Of a stretch of DNA of 64,000 nt, positions 1 through 6,955 are shown piece by piece (within the stretch, counting starts at the first letter, position 1; each line of letters starts with the position of its first letter). Below the pieces are notes generated by a model. That model was not told where the DNA came from. It did not search any database and saw nothing but the letters and a program-made list of their open reading frames with translations. Both the position numbers and the translations under genes were made by a program. Source of the DNA: a virus; IMG/VR virus record IMGVR_UViG_3300035199_000417, positions 1 to 64,000 of that record, one strand, 5' to 3'.

Positions 1-178
1 GGTTGTGGCTGAGCGTATCTGGCCGTTGGTTGCCGAGGGCTACATCGAAGAGGGCTACAATGGCGACTGGGTAATCGATCACTACGGGATGGAAACCGGC
101 GAGTTATGCTTTTATCCGCCGAGCGGGCGATCATGGTGCCCCCGTCATAGATCGACCGACCCGACCGTCACCAACTAA
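1..178 (+). CDS. hypothetical protein, 5'-truncated (C-terminal 58 residues)
   Basis: An open frame runs from the window edge (codons in phase from base 2) to a TAA at 176-178. The visible C-terminus is rich in Gly, Trp and Tyr, with the stretch WPLVAEGYIEEGYNGDW. The start lies outside the window. I do not recognise the family. Its stop codon is the first triplet of a structured intergenic element that recurs after the gene ending at 926, which suggests that both belong to the same rightward block of small genes. Confidence 0.6.
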   Translation, partial: VVAERIWPLVAEGYIEEGYNGDWVIDHYGMETGELCFYPPSGRSWCPRHRSTDPTVTN

Positions 179-229
179 CGATTAACCCCGGTCGTCGCCT
201 GGAGAGCGGCGACTTGATGTTGACCGTTG
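176..229 (+). other. repeated intergenic element, copy 1 (hairpin flanked by TTAACC and TTGACCGTTG)
   Basis: The element starts with the stop codon in TAACGATTAACCC, continues into an 8-bp hairpin (191-198 pairing with 206-213, loop CTGGAGA) and ends in TTGACCGTTG at 220-229. A second copy at 924-976 has the same opening 13 bases, a different stem sequence of similar size, and TTAACCGTTG at almost the same distance (43 against 44 bases). The conserved ends with a changed but still paired stem point to a structure kept by selection. Its role is unknown: a processing site, attenuator or operator would all fit. Confidence 0.55.
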
Positions 230-250
230 ACTGATAACACGAACCTGGAG
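230..250 (+). repeat. 21-base leader repeat, copy 1 (contains the ribosome binding site)
   Basis: ACTGATAACACGAACCTGGA plus a final G is present identically at 230-250 and 585-605. Both copies end in GGAG just upstream of an ATG. The repeat therefore serves as the translation leader of two successive genes, and it supports an ATG start at 254 rather than the upstream in-frame TTG. Confidence 0.7.
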
Positions 251-253
251 GAC

Positions 254-589
254 ATGATGATTGAATACTGTACGAACAGCGAATGGCTAGCGGCTGGAAT
301 TTGCGACCAGTTCGACGTTGACCATGCTTGGCTTGACGAAGTGGCGAATGCCTACACCAACGAAGCAGTGCGCGCTGCGGAATCGCGGGGCGTTACCGTC
401 GAGGCCGCGAGTGGTCAACGGATCATGTTTCATGGTTGGAACGGCGCACAATTTGACCAGCGAATCGGTATTTTCGGGGTCTTTGGCGATGTCGATGCGG
501 CGACCAAAAGTTCACTCGAAGAGGCCGACGAATTGGGATACAAGGAAGCGGTCGATTTGGCCTCAGAATTATCGAAACAGTTGAACTGA
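254..589 (+). CDS. hypothetical acidic protein (111 aa)
   Basis: The protein is 111 residues from the ATG at 254, which follows GGAG with three intervening bases; a second ATG at 257 would give better spacing. An upstream in-frame TTG at 227 lies inside the leader repeat and is unlikely to be used. The sequence is acidic and appears globular, with an N-terminal EYCTNSEWLAAG segment and an alanine/glutamate-rich helical C-terminus. I recognise no catalytic motif and no family. It is followed directly by the second copy of the leader repeat, whose TGA is this gene's stop, so it is probably cotranscribed with the next gene. Confidence 0.7.
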   Translation: MMIEYCTNSEWLAAGICDQFDVDHAWLDEVANAYTNEAVRAAESRGVTVEAASGQRIMFHGWNGAQFDQRIGIFGVFGDVDAATKSSLEEADELGYKEAVDLASELSKQLN

Positions 590-605
590 TAACACGAACC
601 TGGAG
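585..605 (+). repeat. 21-base leader repeat, copy 2
   Basis: Exact second copy of the leader at 230-250. It spans the stop codon of the upstream gene (587-589) and provides the GGAG that precedes the ATG at 612. Confidence 0.7.
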
Positions 606-611
606 AAAACA

Positions 612-926
612 ATGGCACAATCACAACGAGTTAGCGGCGTAGCAACGTCAATCAGAACCGACAGCGACGGTTACACCTGCGTCCGCTATCACCAAACCGA
701 CGTTGTCCGGTTCAAGGGCGAAAGAATCATTCTCAACACGGGGGGCTGGTTCACGGCAACCACAAAGTTGCGAATGAATCAGGCGTCGAACCAGTTCGGT
801 CTCGGCTTCCGGGTCTACCAGAAAAACCGTGAGTGGTTCGTGAGCTTGCGGGACGGGTGCGTTTTCCCCTTTGACGGTAGCATCGAAATTGGCCTGGATC
901 ACCAGACCAGCGGAATCTTCGTTTAA
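612..926 (+). CDS. hypothetical protein (104 aa)
   Basis: The ATG at 612 follows GGAG with six bases between. The protein has a beta-rich look: a segment with VRYHQTDVVRF, then a tract ending in NTGGWFTATTKLRMNQ, then FGLGFRVYQKNREW. Small proteins with a VRYH-x-TDVV / GGW-x-T-x-TT-x-RMNQ pattern occur in other environmental phage contigs as far as I remember, but I know of no function. The gene lies between the second leader repeat and the second hairpin element, within the rightward block of small genes. Confidence 0.75.
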   Translation: MAQSQRVSGVATSIRTDSDGYTCVRYHQTDVVRFKGERIILNTGGWFTATTKLRMNQASNQFGLGFRVYQKNREWFVSLRDGCVFPFDGSIEIGLDHQTSGIFV

Positions 927-976
927 CGATTAACCCTCCGTTTTGCTTGAGGGCAAGGCGGGGCTGTTAACCGTTG
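924..976 (+). other. repeated intergenic element, copy 2
   Basis: It begins at the stop codon with TAACGATTAACCC, contains a stem of about 9-10 bp with two or three G-U pairs (937-946 with 953-962, loop TTGAGG) and ends in TTAACCGTTG at 967-976. The architecture is the same as the copy at 176-229. The stem sequences differ while pairing is kept. Confidence 0.55.
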
Positions 977-1003
977 TCACTACACTGCTTTAGGAGATTT
1001 ATT

Positions 1004-1189
1004 ATGACACAACAGTATGGATACATTTGCTTTTGGAAAGGGCAACGCTGTGAGGTGTATGCCGCGACTAGTTATGCCGCACAATGCAAGGCGGAAACGC
1101 ACTTCACTCGCTGCCGAAAACGGCATGAGATCACTGTTGTACTTGCTGAAAAGGACGGCAAGCCCGTCACGCACACTGCCGTTGACTAG
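1004..1189 (+). CDS. hypothetical small protein (61 aa)
   Basis: The ATG at 1004 is preceded by TAGGAG with seven bases of spacing, which decides the start; an in-frame upstream codon at 974 lies in the intergenic element. The 61-residue protein contains YAATSYAAQCKAETHF followed by a basic stretch and a beta-strand-like ITVVLAEKDGKPV. It resembles short phage proteins of unknown function whose core is a TSYAAQ-x-KA helix. No metal-binding or catalytic motif is complete. It precedes a strong promoter at 1196, so it is the last gene of the first transcription segment. Confidence 0.7.
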   Translation: MTQQYGYICFWKGQRCEVYAATSYAAQCKAETHFTRCRKRHEITVVLAEKDGKPVTHTAVD

Positions 1190-1195
1190 GGGGGG

Positions 1196-1223
1196 TTGAC
1201 AGCCCCGTCCAGGTTGATACAAT
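1196..1223 (+). promoter_or_regulatory. sigma70-type promoter
   Basis: TTGACA at 1196-1201 and TACAAT at 1218-1223 are separated by 16 bases. This matches the -35 consensus fully and the -10 at five of six positions. It faces the zinc-finger gene at 1272. Downstream, CCCC-GAA-GGGG at about 1253-1263 could form a small hairpin in the leader, followed by the GGGGGA ribosome binding site. The housekeeping-type promoter suggests early expression by host polymerase of the genes that include the phage sigma factor. Confidence 0.7.
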
Positions 1224-1271
1224 ATTATGAAGTCAAGGCGTTTTTCAGTTAACCCCGAAGGGGGAAATACG

Positions 1272-1406
1272 ATGAAGTGCGAGAAGTGCAACAAGTTGGT
1301 CGGAGGGAATAATCGCCCCCGCGCCAAGGTTTACCATCAGGCTTGCCTACACAAGGCTATGTCAGCGGTTCGGGCAAGGGTACAGAAATTCAGAAGGGGG
1401 AAATAA
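1272..1406 (+). CDS. small zinc-finger-like protein (44 aa)
   Basis: A 44-residue basic protein begins at the ATG at 1272, seven bases after AAGGGGGA. It has C3-x2-C6 near the N-terminus and H22-x2-C25, so CxxC...HxxC could hold one zinc ion. A basic helix with AVRARVQKFRRGK follows. The compact fold resembles single zinc-knuckle DNA- or RNA-binding phage proteins, but the family is not certain. It is the first gene after the promoter at 1196, and its TAA overlaps an ATG of a short frame (TAATG). Confidence 0.6.
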   Translation: MKCEKCNKLVGGNNRPRAKVYHQACLHKAMSAVRARVQKFRRGK

Positions 1407-1486
1407 TGATCCAGCCCCCGGCAGTCGTCGTGAGATGTAGCCTGAACGGGCACGGAGCGGCGACTGACTGGGTCTGGTTTATTTAG
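1406..1486 (+). CDS. possible 26-residue ORF or leader
   Basis: The ATG overlaps the previous stop (TAATG) and the frame encodes 26 residues ending in TDWVWFI. It has a usable ribosome binding site (AAGGGGG upstream). The same DNA holds a hairpin with arms CAGTCG and CGACTG, so the region could be a structured leader rather than a gene. It is too short to judge by composition. Confidence 0.25.
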   Translation: MIQPPAVVVRCSLNGHGAATDWVWFI

Positions 1487-1509
1487 TTCCACAAGAGAAA
1501 GGACGAACC

Positions 1510-1923
1510 ATGCGAAGACGACGACGGCGAAAATTCGCCACCATCGAATTCCCTGACTTCACCGATCCGGTGCCGTCGAAGGGATTTGAAGATACCCACG
1601 AGCAAAGCGAGTCGGTCTCGCCTGATGGTATCTACAAGATCATTCGAACGATCAGCGACAAGCTGAACGAAGATGGCGAACCGATTAAGTCGGTCGATTA
1701 CTACCCGATTGTGTTTGCAACACGGGTTGATTTTATCGACGGCGAAGTTAGCGGTTGGCAGCCCATTCATTGGGACGCGAACGAGTGGGTCTTCCGCTCG
1801 TTGGCTAAGGCCCGCTTGTTGGCCGAGGCGCATTCAGCCTACGGGAAAGCGGGAATCACTGAGTTGTACGCCGCGCGGGAGCGGCGACGAATCCGGGCCA
1901 AGGTGGCGCGGCAAACCAAGTAG
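1510..1923 (+). CDS. hypothetical protein with Arg-rich ends (137 aa)
   Basis: The start at 1510 follows AGAAAGGACGAACC, a fair ribosome binding site. The N-terminus is MRRRRRRKF and the C-terminus is also basic (ARERRRIRAKVARQTK), while the middle is acidic and contains aromatic strands around YYPIVFATRVDF and WQPIHWD. Basic ends with a folded core would fit nucleic-acid binding, but I recognise no family. It sits just upstream of the sigma factor gene with 31 bases between them and is likely cotranscribed from the promoter at 1196. Confidence 0.7.
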   Translation: MRRRRRRKFATIEFPDFTDPVPSKGFEDTHEQSESVSPDGIYKIIRTISDKLNEDGEPIKSVDYYPIVFATRVDFIDGEVSGWQPIHWDANEWVFRSLAKARLLAEAHSAYGKAGITELYAARERRRIRAKVARQTK

Positions 1924-1954
1924 CAGCGGCTGATGCCGCAGGATGGAGAGCATT

Positions 1955-2545
1955 ATGGTTTTGACTGACGAAGCACTTTTACTTCGTTACGCCCTGGAGC
2001 GAGACCCGTCGCATTTCGACGAAATAGTCGAGCGGTTCGGGCCCGCATTGAACGGCTACCTGAACAAGATTCTGGGCGACCGCCAAATGGCGGAGGATGC
2101 CCTGCAAGGCACGTTCTTGCAGGTGCATCTGAATGCGGACGCATTCGAAGATGGTCGCTTGGCGCGACCTTGGTTGTTCACGATTGCCAAGCGTCAGGCG
2201 ATTGACCTGTTCCGCCGCAACCGGCGGCACGTTGTTAATCACGTTTCGCTGTCGCGTTGGACCCCTGACAATTCCTACGACACCGGCAGCGGAGACTCGT
2301 TGGCCGAAACTGTTGCTGGCAACGAGCCCACTCCCGTTGAGCGTCTCATCGACGGCGAGGAAAAGGAGTCGCTGATGGCGGCACTGGAGAACGTGCCGCA
2401 GTTGCAATCCGAAGTGGTTCGGTTGGTTCACCTGGACGGGCTGTCGCACGGCGAGGCTGCCGCGAAGATCGGAGTTCCAGTCGGCACCGTCAAATCCCGC
2501 GCGTCAGCCGGTCGCAAGGCACTGAGAAAGCTAACAACGGCATAA
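1955..2545 (+). CDS. ECF-type RNA polymerase sigma factor
   Basis: This 196-residue protein has the two-domain plan of extracytoplasmic-function sigma factors. Region 2 covers roughly residues 15-95, with the helix containing AEDALQGTFLQVHLNA and the -10 recognition stretch around PWLFTIAKRQAIDLFRR. Region 4 covers about residues 135-190, with the helix-turn-helix in LSHGEAAAKIGVPVGTVKSR. A linker of about 40 residues joins them, and regions 1.1 and 3 are absent, as is normal for the family. An in-frame ATG at 1943 exists, but GGAG six bases before the ATG at 1955 favours the shorter form. Such factors redirect host RNA polymerase to new promoters. Here it probably drives a class of phage genes, since no phage RNA polymerase gene is visible in this window. 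Confidence 0.9.
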   Translation: MVLTDEALLLRYALERDPSHFDEIVERFGPALNGYLNKILGDRQMAEDALQGTFLQVHLNADAFEDGRLARPWLFTIAKRQAIDLFRRNRRHVVNHVSLSRWTPDNSYDTGSGDSLAETVAGNEPTPVERLIDGEEKESLMAALENVPQLQSEVVRLVHLDGLSHGEAAAKIGVPVGTVKSRASAGRKALRKLTTA

Positions 2546-2576
2546 GCCGTCCCTTAACCGAAAGAAGAACTGAGCT

Positions 2577-2798
2577 ATGAAAACGAAAGCGAAACGTCCT
2601 AACACGATCACGCTGAAACCTGTGGTCGAAACTGCCCTGCGGATTGCCGAACTGGCAGAAGAGCAGGAAGGGGAGTACCACTACAATTCGGCAGCTATCA
2701 TTGACCTGTTTGTGGCTTTCAGCAGACTCAAACAAATAATGAAAGTTGTGCAAAGCGACTTCGTCGAAGAACTGGAAAACGAGATTTTGAAGGTCTAG
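2577..2798 (+). CDS. small protein after the sigma factor; possible ribbon-helix-helix or sigma regulator
   Basis: A 73-residue protein, 31 bases downstream of the sigma factor. The N-terminus is basic with a possible beta strand (RPNTITLKPVVE) followed by two predicted helices, a layout that would fit a ribbon-helix-helix protein. The rest is acidic and helical. Genes placed directly after an ECF sigma factor often encode its antagonist, but this protein has no membrane segment and no zinc-binding anti-sigma motif, so the regulatory role is only suggested by position. A strong terminator follows. Confidence 0.6.
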   Translation: MKTKAKRPNTITLKPVVETALRIAELAEEQEGEYHYNSAAIIDLFVAFSRLKQIMKVVQSDFVEELENEILKV

Positions 2799-2818
2799 CG
2801 GCAACGCTGGATTCGCCA

Positions 2819-2856
2819 ACGGTCCTTAGAGTTTCGATTCTAAGGGCCGTTTTTTT
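2819..2856 (+). terminator. rho-independent terminator ending the rightward block
   Basis: A 12-bp stem (2819-2830 with 2839-2850, one G-U pair, 8-base loop) is followed by seven T residues (2850-2856). It stops the plus-strand transcript carrying the sigma factor. The opposite side has no T tract, so it should not act on the converging minus-strand genes. Confidence 0.9.
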
Positions 2857-2919
2857 ATGGGCTGTTCTGACTCGCGGAAGAAAAGATATCGCGTTACAGA
2901 GCAAATACGGAGGCTGGTT

Positions 2920-3414
2920 TCAGCCCTGACTACTGCGAGGGGCCCGCAGCGTGGATTTGAACAGCTTTTTACGCTGGGCACTGGTCGCTGGCACCGAGTT
3001 GCCGATGATCCAGGATTCGACATTCAGCATGGCATCGGCAACATGAGAATGCCAAACCAGAATAGCCTGGACATCGTGGAGCGTGTACGCAGTCGCAAGC
3101 CACCAATCGTTACCGGCGAGACATGCAAGCTCGCCGTGTAGGTCGCCGCTCTTGGTCCAGCCGTTCCGCTCGAACCTTGGTAGCTGACGATCAGCAACCC
3201 CTGCGTTGTCGATGAGGATTCGGATATCGACAACATCGTGATTGGCGATTGCCTTGTCGGGCTCGAAGAGATAAGAGCCCGTCAACCAGTAGAGCGGATT
3301 CTCGCCAATAGCCGAGACAATCGCTCGTCGCTGGTCGATAGAAATTGACTGCCACAGTTTCCGACTGAGACCGTCTGGTCTCTTTGGTGACCGTCGCTTA
3401 TTCTTCGTCGTCAT
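2920..3414 (-). CDS. hypothetical protein, last gene of the leftward operon (164 aa)
   Basis: Starting at the ATG at 3414, the 164-residue product has a basic N-terminus (TTKNKRRSPKR), then a helical part with RRAIVSAIGENPLYWLTGSYLF and a second half with aromatic residues around LAGNDWWLATAYTLHDVQAIL. An upstream in-frame start at 3510 would overlap the previous gene heavily and is unlikely. I recognise no family. It overlaps the gene upstream by 17 bases and is the last member of the MoxR/VWA cluster; it converges on the terminator at 2819. Confidence 0.65.
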   Translation of the reverse strand: MTTKNKRRSPKRPDGLSRKLWQSISIDQRRAIVSAIGENPLYWLTGSYLFEPDKAIANHDVVDIRILIDNAGVADRQLPRFERNGWTKSGDLHGELACLAGNDWWLATAYTLHDVQAILVWHSHVADAMLNVESWIIGNSVPATSAQRKKLFKSTLRAPRSSQG

Positions 3415-3979
3415 CCGGGGCCCATTCATCAAAGAGTTCGCGGAAGAATTTCTCAGGGTCGGCAGACCATTCTTCCGTGGGTTCGGGATCAGCTTGTTTG
3501 AAACCGGCAAACTCGCCGTCCAGGATTTGCTTCAACTGATCGAACGGAAACATATCCCACTTCTTGCCCTGCACTCCTCCGCCACGTTTCCGCAGCGACT
3601 CGATTGCTTCGTCGAGTTCTGAGCGGGCGATACCAAACGTCTCACAAATCATGTGCGAAGTGATCTCGTTGGCAACCTTGCCAGCGGCTGTCATGATCTC
3701 GGCATGCATGGTGCCGTACTCTTCTCGTGATACACCGGCACCTGCCGCGACTGCCGCCAGCGAGTTAACAACTGCCTCCGCAATCCCCATGCTAACGGCG
3801 ATTGCCCCGGCTGGTCCGAGGTCGTCGCTAGACTTTTGCATGTACGGGCTCATAGCCACCCGGATTGAATCCGCGACGTGGGACTGGATGTCCTCAAACT
3901 TCTTGAACGCATCCTGAACGTCCCCGTCCCCGTCCCCGTCCCCGGCAACATCTAAACCGCTGAACCTATTCTTTTTCAT
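3398..3979 (-). CDS. hypothetical protein of the MoxR/VWA cluster (193 aa)
   Basis: A 193-residue, mostly alpha-helical protein. The N-terminus carries a GDGDGDGD run encoded by a repeated CCCCGT-type codon pair. The middle is Ala/Gly/Met-rich (around AGAIAVSMGIAEAVVNSLAAVAAGAG) and the C-terminus is very acidic, ending EWAPDDDEE. The ATG overlaps the stop of the VWA gene by four bases (ATGA), indicating translational coupling. A partner role with the VWA protein is the natural guess from position; no family is recognised. Confidence 0.75.
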   Translation of the reverse strand: MKKNRFSGLDVAGDGDGDGDVQDAFKKFEDIQSHVADSIRVAMSPYMQKSSDDLGPAGAIAVSMGIAEAVVNSLAAVAAGAGVSREEYGTMHAEIMTAAGKVANEITSHMICETFGIARSELDEAIESLRKRGGGVQGKKWDMFPFDQLKQILDGEFAGFKQADPEPTEEWSADPEKFFRELFDEWAPDDDEE

Positions 3980-5493
3980 ACTGAAAGCACCTCCTGGACT
4001 GCCTGATTGTCAACTTCCAAATTGGTGATCCGATGCACTACGTCGCTGACAGCGTTCATCGAGTCGCCGTTCGACGTGATCTCTCCACGCTCCGAAAGTA
4101 CTAGCGTCGTCCACCGTACATTCTCTTCTGCCTTCCATTGGTTCACGTCGGCCTCGATTGTCTCGTCCACGTCCAGATAACCGTCAGTGATGCAGACAAC
4201 GTCTGTCTTGCCAGCGGGGCAACCCAACGACTTCCACTTGCCCGGAAGCTCAACGAGCGGGACATGCGGGTCGGTTCCACCGCTGAAGAAATGCTCAAGC
4301 CAGTCGAGCAGTTCCTTTGGTTTCGGCTTGTTCGGTTCGATCACTAGGTACGTGCTTTCGTCGTCGTCACCAAAACCAACGAGACATACCCAGCGGTTCT
4401 GGCTTCGAGCGATATGATACAGGGCAGCCGCGATTGCCTTAGCGTTGTAGATCAGGTCGCCGTACATTGAGCCGCTCTCATCGACTACGACGACGATGGG
4501 CCCCTTGCCCTGCGGGTCGATGCCTTCGAGTTCATGGCAGAATATCTGCCCCTCAAGCCAGCGGTGGATTGTTTCGTCGCCAAGGTCTTCGTCGAAAAGC
4601 TTGACGATCTCGACCGGCAAGGCTCGCTCCAGGTCGCTCGAAGTGGTGATGCCCACAATCTCGTCGGCACCGTGACTGCTCTTCGCTCGCTGGAGACCAG
4701 CGGCCAATCGCAGGTAGCGACCGATGCGGTCACAGATTCTCTTTAAGTGGTGTGAGCCCCTCAGACGTAGGTACAGTCGCTTCATCTCGTCGAGCGGCAT
4801 CTTGTTCAGGTCGCTCCCGCCACCATGACCGATAGCCCGCTGGACATTTTGTAGGTCTTCAACGTCCTTCTGTGCCTCCTTCGCGGCATCACGCGCATCA
4901 CGCAGTCGCTTCCGCCCCTGACGCTCGCCCTCGCCGTTGCCTTCGCCCTCGCCGTTACCATTCCCGTCCTGTTGTTCCTCTTGTTCCTGTTCAACGGTCG
5001 TCACCCACTGCTCCGCAAACGCCAGAGTTGCAATTTCGCTGGTCAGCGGGTCGAGCGTTGTCTGACGCTTGAGTGACTGAAATTCCTCGGTCTCGAATAG
5101 TGCCTTCATGTACTCGGCACGGCTCTCATCAGCCGGTCGCTCGGTGAATGTCGGGTTGGGCTCAAATGCCGCAGCGAAGAAGTCAGCCGCTTCGTTCTCA
5201 ACTTCTTTTTGCCGCGAGTGGTCTTCGGTAGTAAACGGCTTGTCGGTGATCCCGTAAATCGCTCGCAGTCGCGGCGACTCTTCGACGCATTCCTTGCCCC
5301 TCGCCAGCGACCACAAATCCAACTCCAGGACGGTATCGCTCGGCGCGGCCTTGGTCTCGGACTGCGGGCTGAACTCGTCGCCCACTTCCAGGTCGTCGCC
5401 CTCGGCTGCCTCATCGAGGAAGCCTAGTTCGTCGTCCGCATTTCGCGGCATTAGGTTGTCAGCCAGTCGCTTTGCTATGTTGTTCTCGCTCAT
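3976..5493 (-). CDS. von Willebrand factor A (VWA) domain protein, partner of MoxR
   Basis: About 505 residues from the ATG at 5493, which has GGAG nine bases upstream. The first half is acidic and helical, with a Gly/Glu-rich linker around residue 185 and a coiled region after it. The C-terminal third is a VWA domain with a complete MIDAS: D338-E-S340-G-S342 in VVVVDESGSMYGD, a threonine near residue 407 (GGTD) and the Asp of CITDGY near 437. The arrangement matches CoxE/ViaA-type VWA proteins encoded next to MoxR AAA+ ATPases. Known pairs (RavA-ViaA, NorQ-NorD, CoxD-CoxE) act as chaperones or metal-centre assembly factors. Here the substrate is unknown. Confidence 0.85.
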   Translation of the reverse strand: MSENNIAKRLADNLMPRNADDELGFLDEAAEGDDLEVGDEFSPQSETKAAPSDTVLELDLWSLARGKECVEESPRLRAIYGITDKPFTTEDHSRQKEVENEAADFFAAAFEPNPTFTERPADESRAEYMKALFETEEFQSLKRQTTLDPLTSEIATLAFAEQWVTTVEQEQEEQQDGNGNGEGEGNGEGERQGRKRLRDARDAAKEAQKDVEDLQNVQRAIGHGGGSDLNKMPLDEMKRLYLRLRGSHHLKRICDRIGRYLRLAAGLQRAKSSHGADEIVGITTSSDLERALPVEIVKLFDEDLGDETIHRWLEGQIFCHELEGIDPQGKGPIVVVVDESGSMYGDLIYNAKAIAAALYHIARSQNRWVCLVGFGDDDESTYLVIEPNKPKPKELLDWLEHFFSGGTDPHVPLVELPGKWKSLGCPAGKTDVVCITDGYLDVDETIEADVNQWKAEENVRWTTLVLSERGEITSNGDSMNAVSDVVHRITNLEVDNQAVQEVLSV

Positions 5494-5671
5494 CGACTTG
5501 TTCTCCATCGTAGTAGTACGTTAGATTTTCTGCGTATTCATCGTCCCGGACGCTGATCCAGTGACGCTCGCCGTTGGCAAATTCTAGCTGGGCCAACACG
5601 CGATTCCGATACCGTGGGCACTTCTTCGCCTTGCGAACAAGTTGCCCCTTGAAGTGCTTGGTCAAACCCAT
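5459..5671 (-). CDS. small basic hypothetical protein between MoxR and VWA genes (70 aa)
   Basis: The 70-residue product has a basic N-terminus and a beta-like middle with RVLAQLEFANGERHWISV, followed by an acidic, tyrosine-rich tail. It overlaps the start of the VWA gene by 35 bases and begins 11 bases after the MoxR stop, so the three genes form one unit. It may be a small SH3- or RNA-binding-like fold, but I cannot name it. Confidence 0.65.
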   Translation of the reverse strand: MGLTKHFKGQLVRKAKKCPRYRNRVLAQLEFANGERHWISVRDDEYAENLTYYYDGEQVDEREQHSKATG

Positions 5672-5682
5672 AGTGTTTCCCC

Positions 5683-6795
5683 TTAGATTCCAATTTCCAG
5701 CGCCTCCATGGTCTTTTCTTTGATCCGCACAAGCTCGTCGCGGACGTAGCTTTCGCCACTTCTCGCCTTCTCATGGTCGATCTTTTTGAACGTCTTGCGA
5801 AGCGTTTCGAGCTTCTTTGCGGAGGTCATGCAGGACTGAGTGTCCGTTACATCCAACCCCGAGATGATCTCGTCGGCCTGTAACAGCAGACCGTTGATCT
5901 TGATCCCGATGGGGTTGGCAATGCGGCCAACGACTTCGGAGACCAAGCTGGGTTGGTCGCTGGGATCAACCCACAACGTATGCTGTAGAATCTCCAGGTG
6001 ATCGGGCTCGACTTCGTCAGCGCCAGCAAGCCAAGCAGCGCCTCGGATTGCTTCAACGGACTGGCGAAGGCGACGGTCGCCCGTGACGATTCCCTCTCGC
6101 CGCAGTTCCTTGATGATTTGAGTGTAAGCATGACGGGCTTCGCCTGAGACCGGCAAGGCCAATGCTTCGGTGTGCGCCTGGGCCAGTTCCTCTTGCGTGA
6201 TGGTGTCCACGCCAGCGGGCTTGAGATTATCCGCCCACAGTAGCCGGTCGATTCCACGGTCGGTGGCGATGTTCCGCACCGGCTTGCGAATGAGGAAACG
6301 ATCAAACAGGGCTCCTAGTTCCTCGCCCTTGCCCCACTCGTTGCTGGCACCAATGCAGGTAGCCAGCGGGCACTGAATGATGGAACCGTCGTTTTCGAAC
6401 CGTCTCTCCATCAGGATTTTCAACAAAACATTGAGTATGGCCGAACTCGCCTTGAATATTTCGTCGATGAATGCCACGTCGCACTCGGGAAGTTTCGCGG
6501 TTGTGATCCGCTCGAAGTGCCCCTCTTTGTATCGGGCGATATTGATTGCCCCAAACAACTCGTCGGGCATGCTGTATTTCGACAGCGTCCGGGTGAACTT
6601 CTTGCCACCGATCAGGGTGCAGATGAGATCGACCAGGAAACTCTTGGCGCAGCCTGGGGCCCCCACAAGGAGGACGTGCTGGCGGATGACCAGAGCGGTC
6701 AGAATCAGGTCGATCTCGTCGTCCCGCTCAATGAGCGCCTTCTTGTAGGCGGCGCGGGCATCGTTGAATTTTTGCCAGATGGTCGTATGACGCAT
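5683..6795 (-). CDS. MoxR-family AAA+ ATPase
   Basis: A 370-residue AAA+ protein. Walker A is at about residues 45-52 (GAPGCAKS) and Walker B at about 108-112 (AFIDE), with the MoxR-like stretch SKYSMPDELFGAINI between them. A sensor-1-like CIGASNEW and an arginine-containing GALFDRFLIR (arginine finger region) follow. A helical lid domain fills residues 200-300, and the C-terminus is coiled and basic. The length is typical of RavA/MoxR ATPases. These proteins form hexamers and work with a VWA partner, which is encoded just downstream. The start has AAAAGGAG eight bases upstream. The gene is isolated from upstream transcription by the terminator at 6881-6932. Confidence 0.92.
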   Translation of the reverse strand: MRHTTIWQKFNDARAAYKKALIERDDEIDLILTALVIRQHVLLVGAPGCAKSFLVDLICTLIGGKKFTRTLSKYSMPDELFGAINIARYKEGHFERITTAKLPECDVAFIDEIFKASSAILNVLLKILMERRFENDGSIIQCPLATCIGASNEWGKGEELGALFDRFLIRKPVRNIATDRGIDRLLWADNLKPAGVDTITQEELAQAHTEALALPVSGEARHAYTQIIKELRREGIVTGDRRLRQSVEAIRGAAWLAGADEVEPDHLEILQHTLWVDPSDQPSLVSEVVGRIANPIGIKINGLLLQADEIISGLDVTDTQSCMTSAKKLETLRKTFKKIDHEKARSGESYVRDELVRIKEKTMEALEIGI

Positions 6796-6839
6796 GGTAG
6801 TTGCTCCTTTTGAAGCGGGGTGATTGTAACAGGTAGTCG

Positions 6840-6868
6840 TACCTATTGGTAAGTACGCAAGAAGTCAA
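6840..6868 (-). promoter_or_regulatory. possible promoter for the MoxR/VWA operon
   Basis: On the minus strand TTGACT (6868-6863) is followed after 17 bases by TAGGTA (6845-6840). The -35 match is good and the -10 is weak. The position, just downstream of a terminator and about 45 bases before the MoxR start, makes a promoter in this 160-base gap (6796-6955) likely, though another sequence in the gap could be the real one. Confidence 0.35.
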
Positions 6869-6880
6869 GTAGCGGTTCAA

Positions 6881-6932
6881 ATAAAACCCCCGCTAGCTAT
6901 TGGCTCGACAACCGTCGTCCAGCTAGCGGGGG
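6881..6932 (-). terminator. rho-independent terminator upstream of the MoxR operon
   Basis: A perfect 12-bp stem (6887-6898 with 6921-6932, arms CCCCCGCTAGCT and AGCTAGCGGGGG) has a 22-base loop and, on the minus strand, is followed by TTTTAT. It ends the transcript of the recombinase-side genes. Confidence 0.8.
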
Positions 6933-6955
6933 CACACCCTACCACAAGGTATATG

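Noticed and set aside
3919-3945. CCCCGT tandem run as a regulatory repeat or hotspot
   Set aside because: It encodes the GDGDGDGD stretch in frame in the protein at 3398-3979. It may slip, but nothing indicates regulation.
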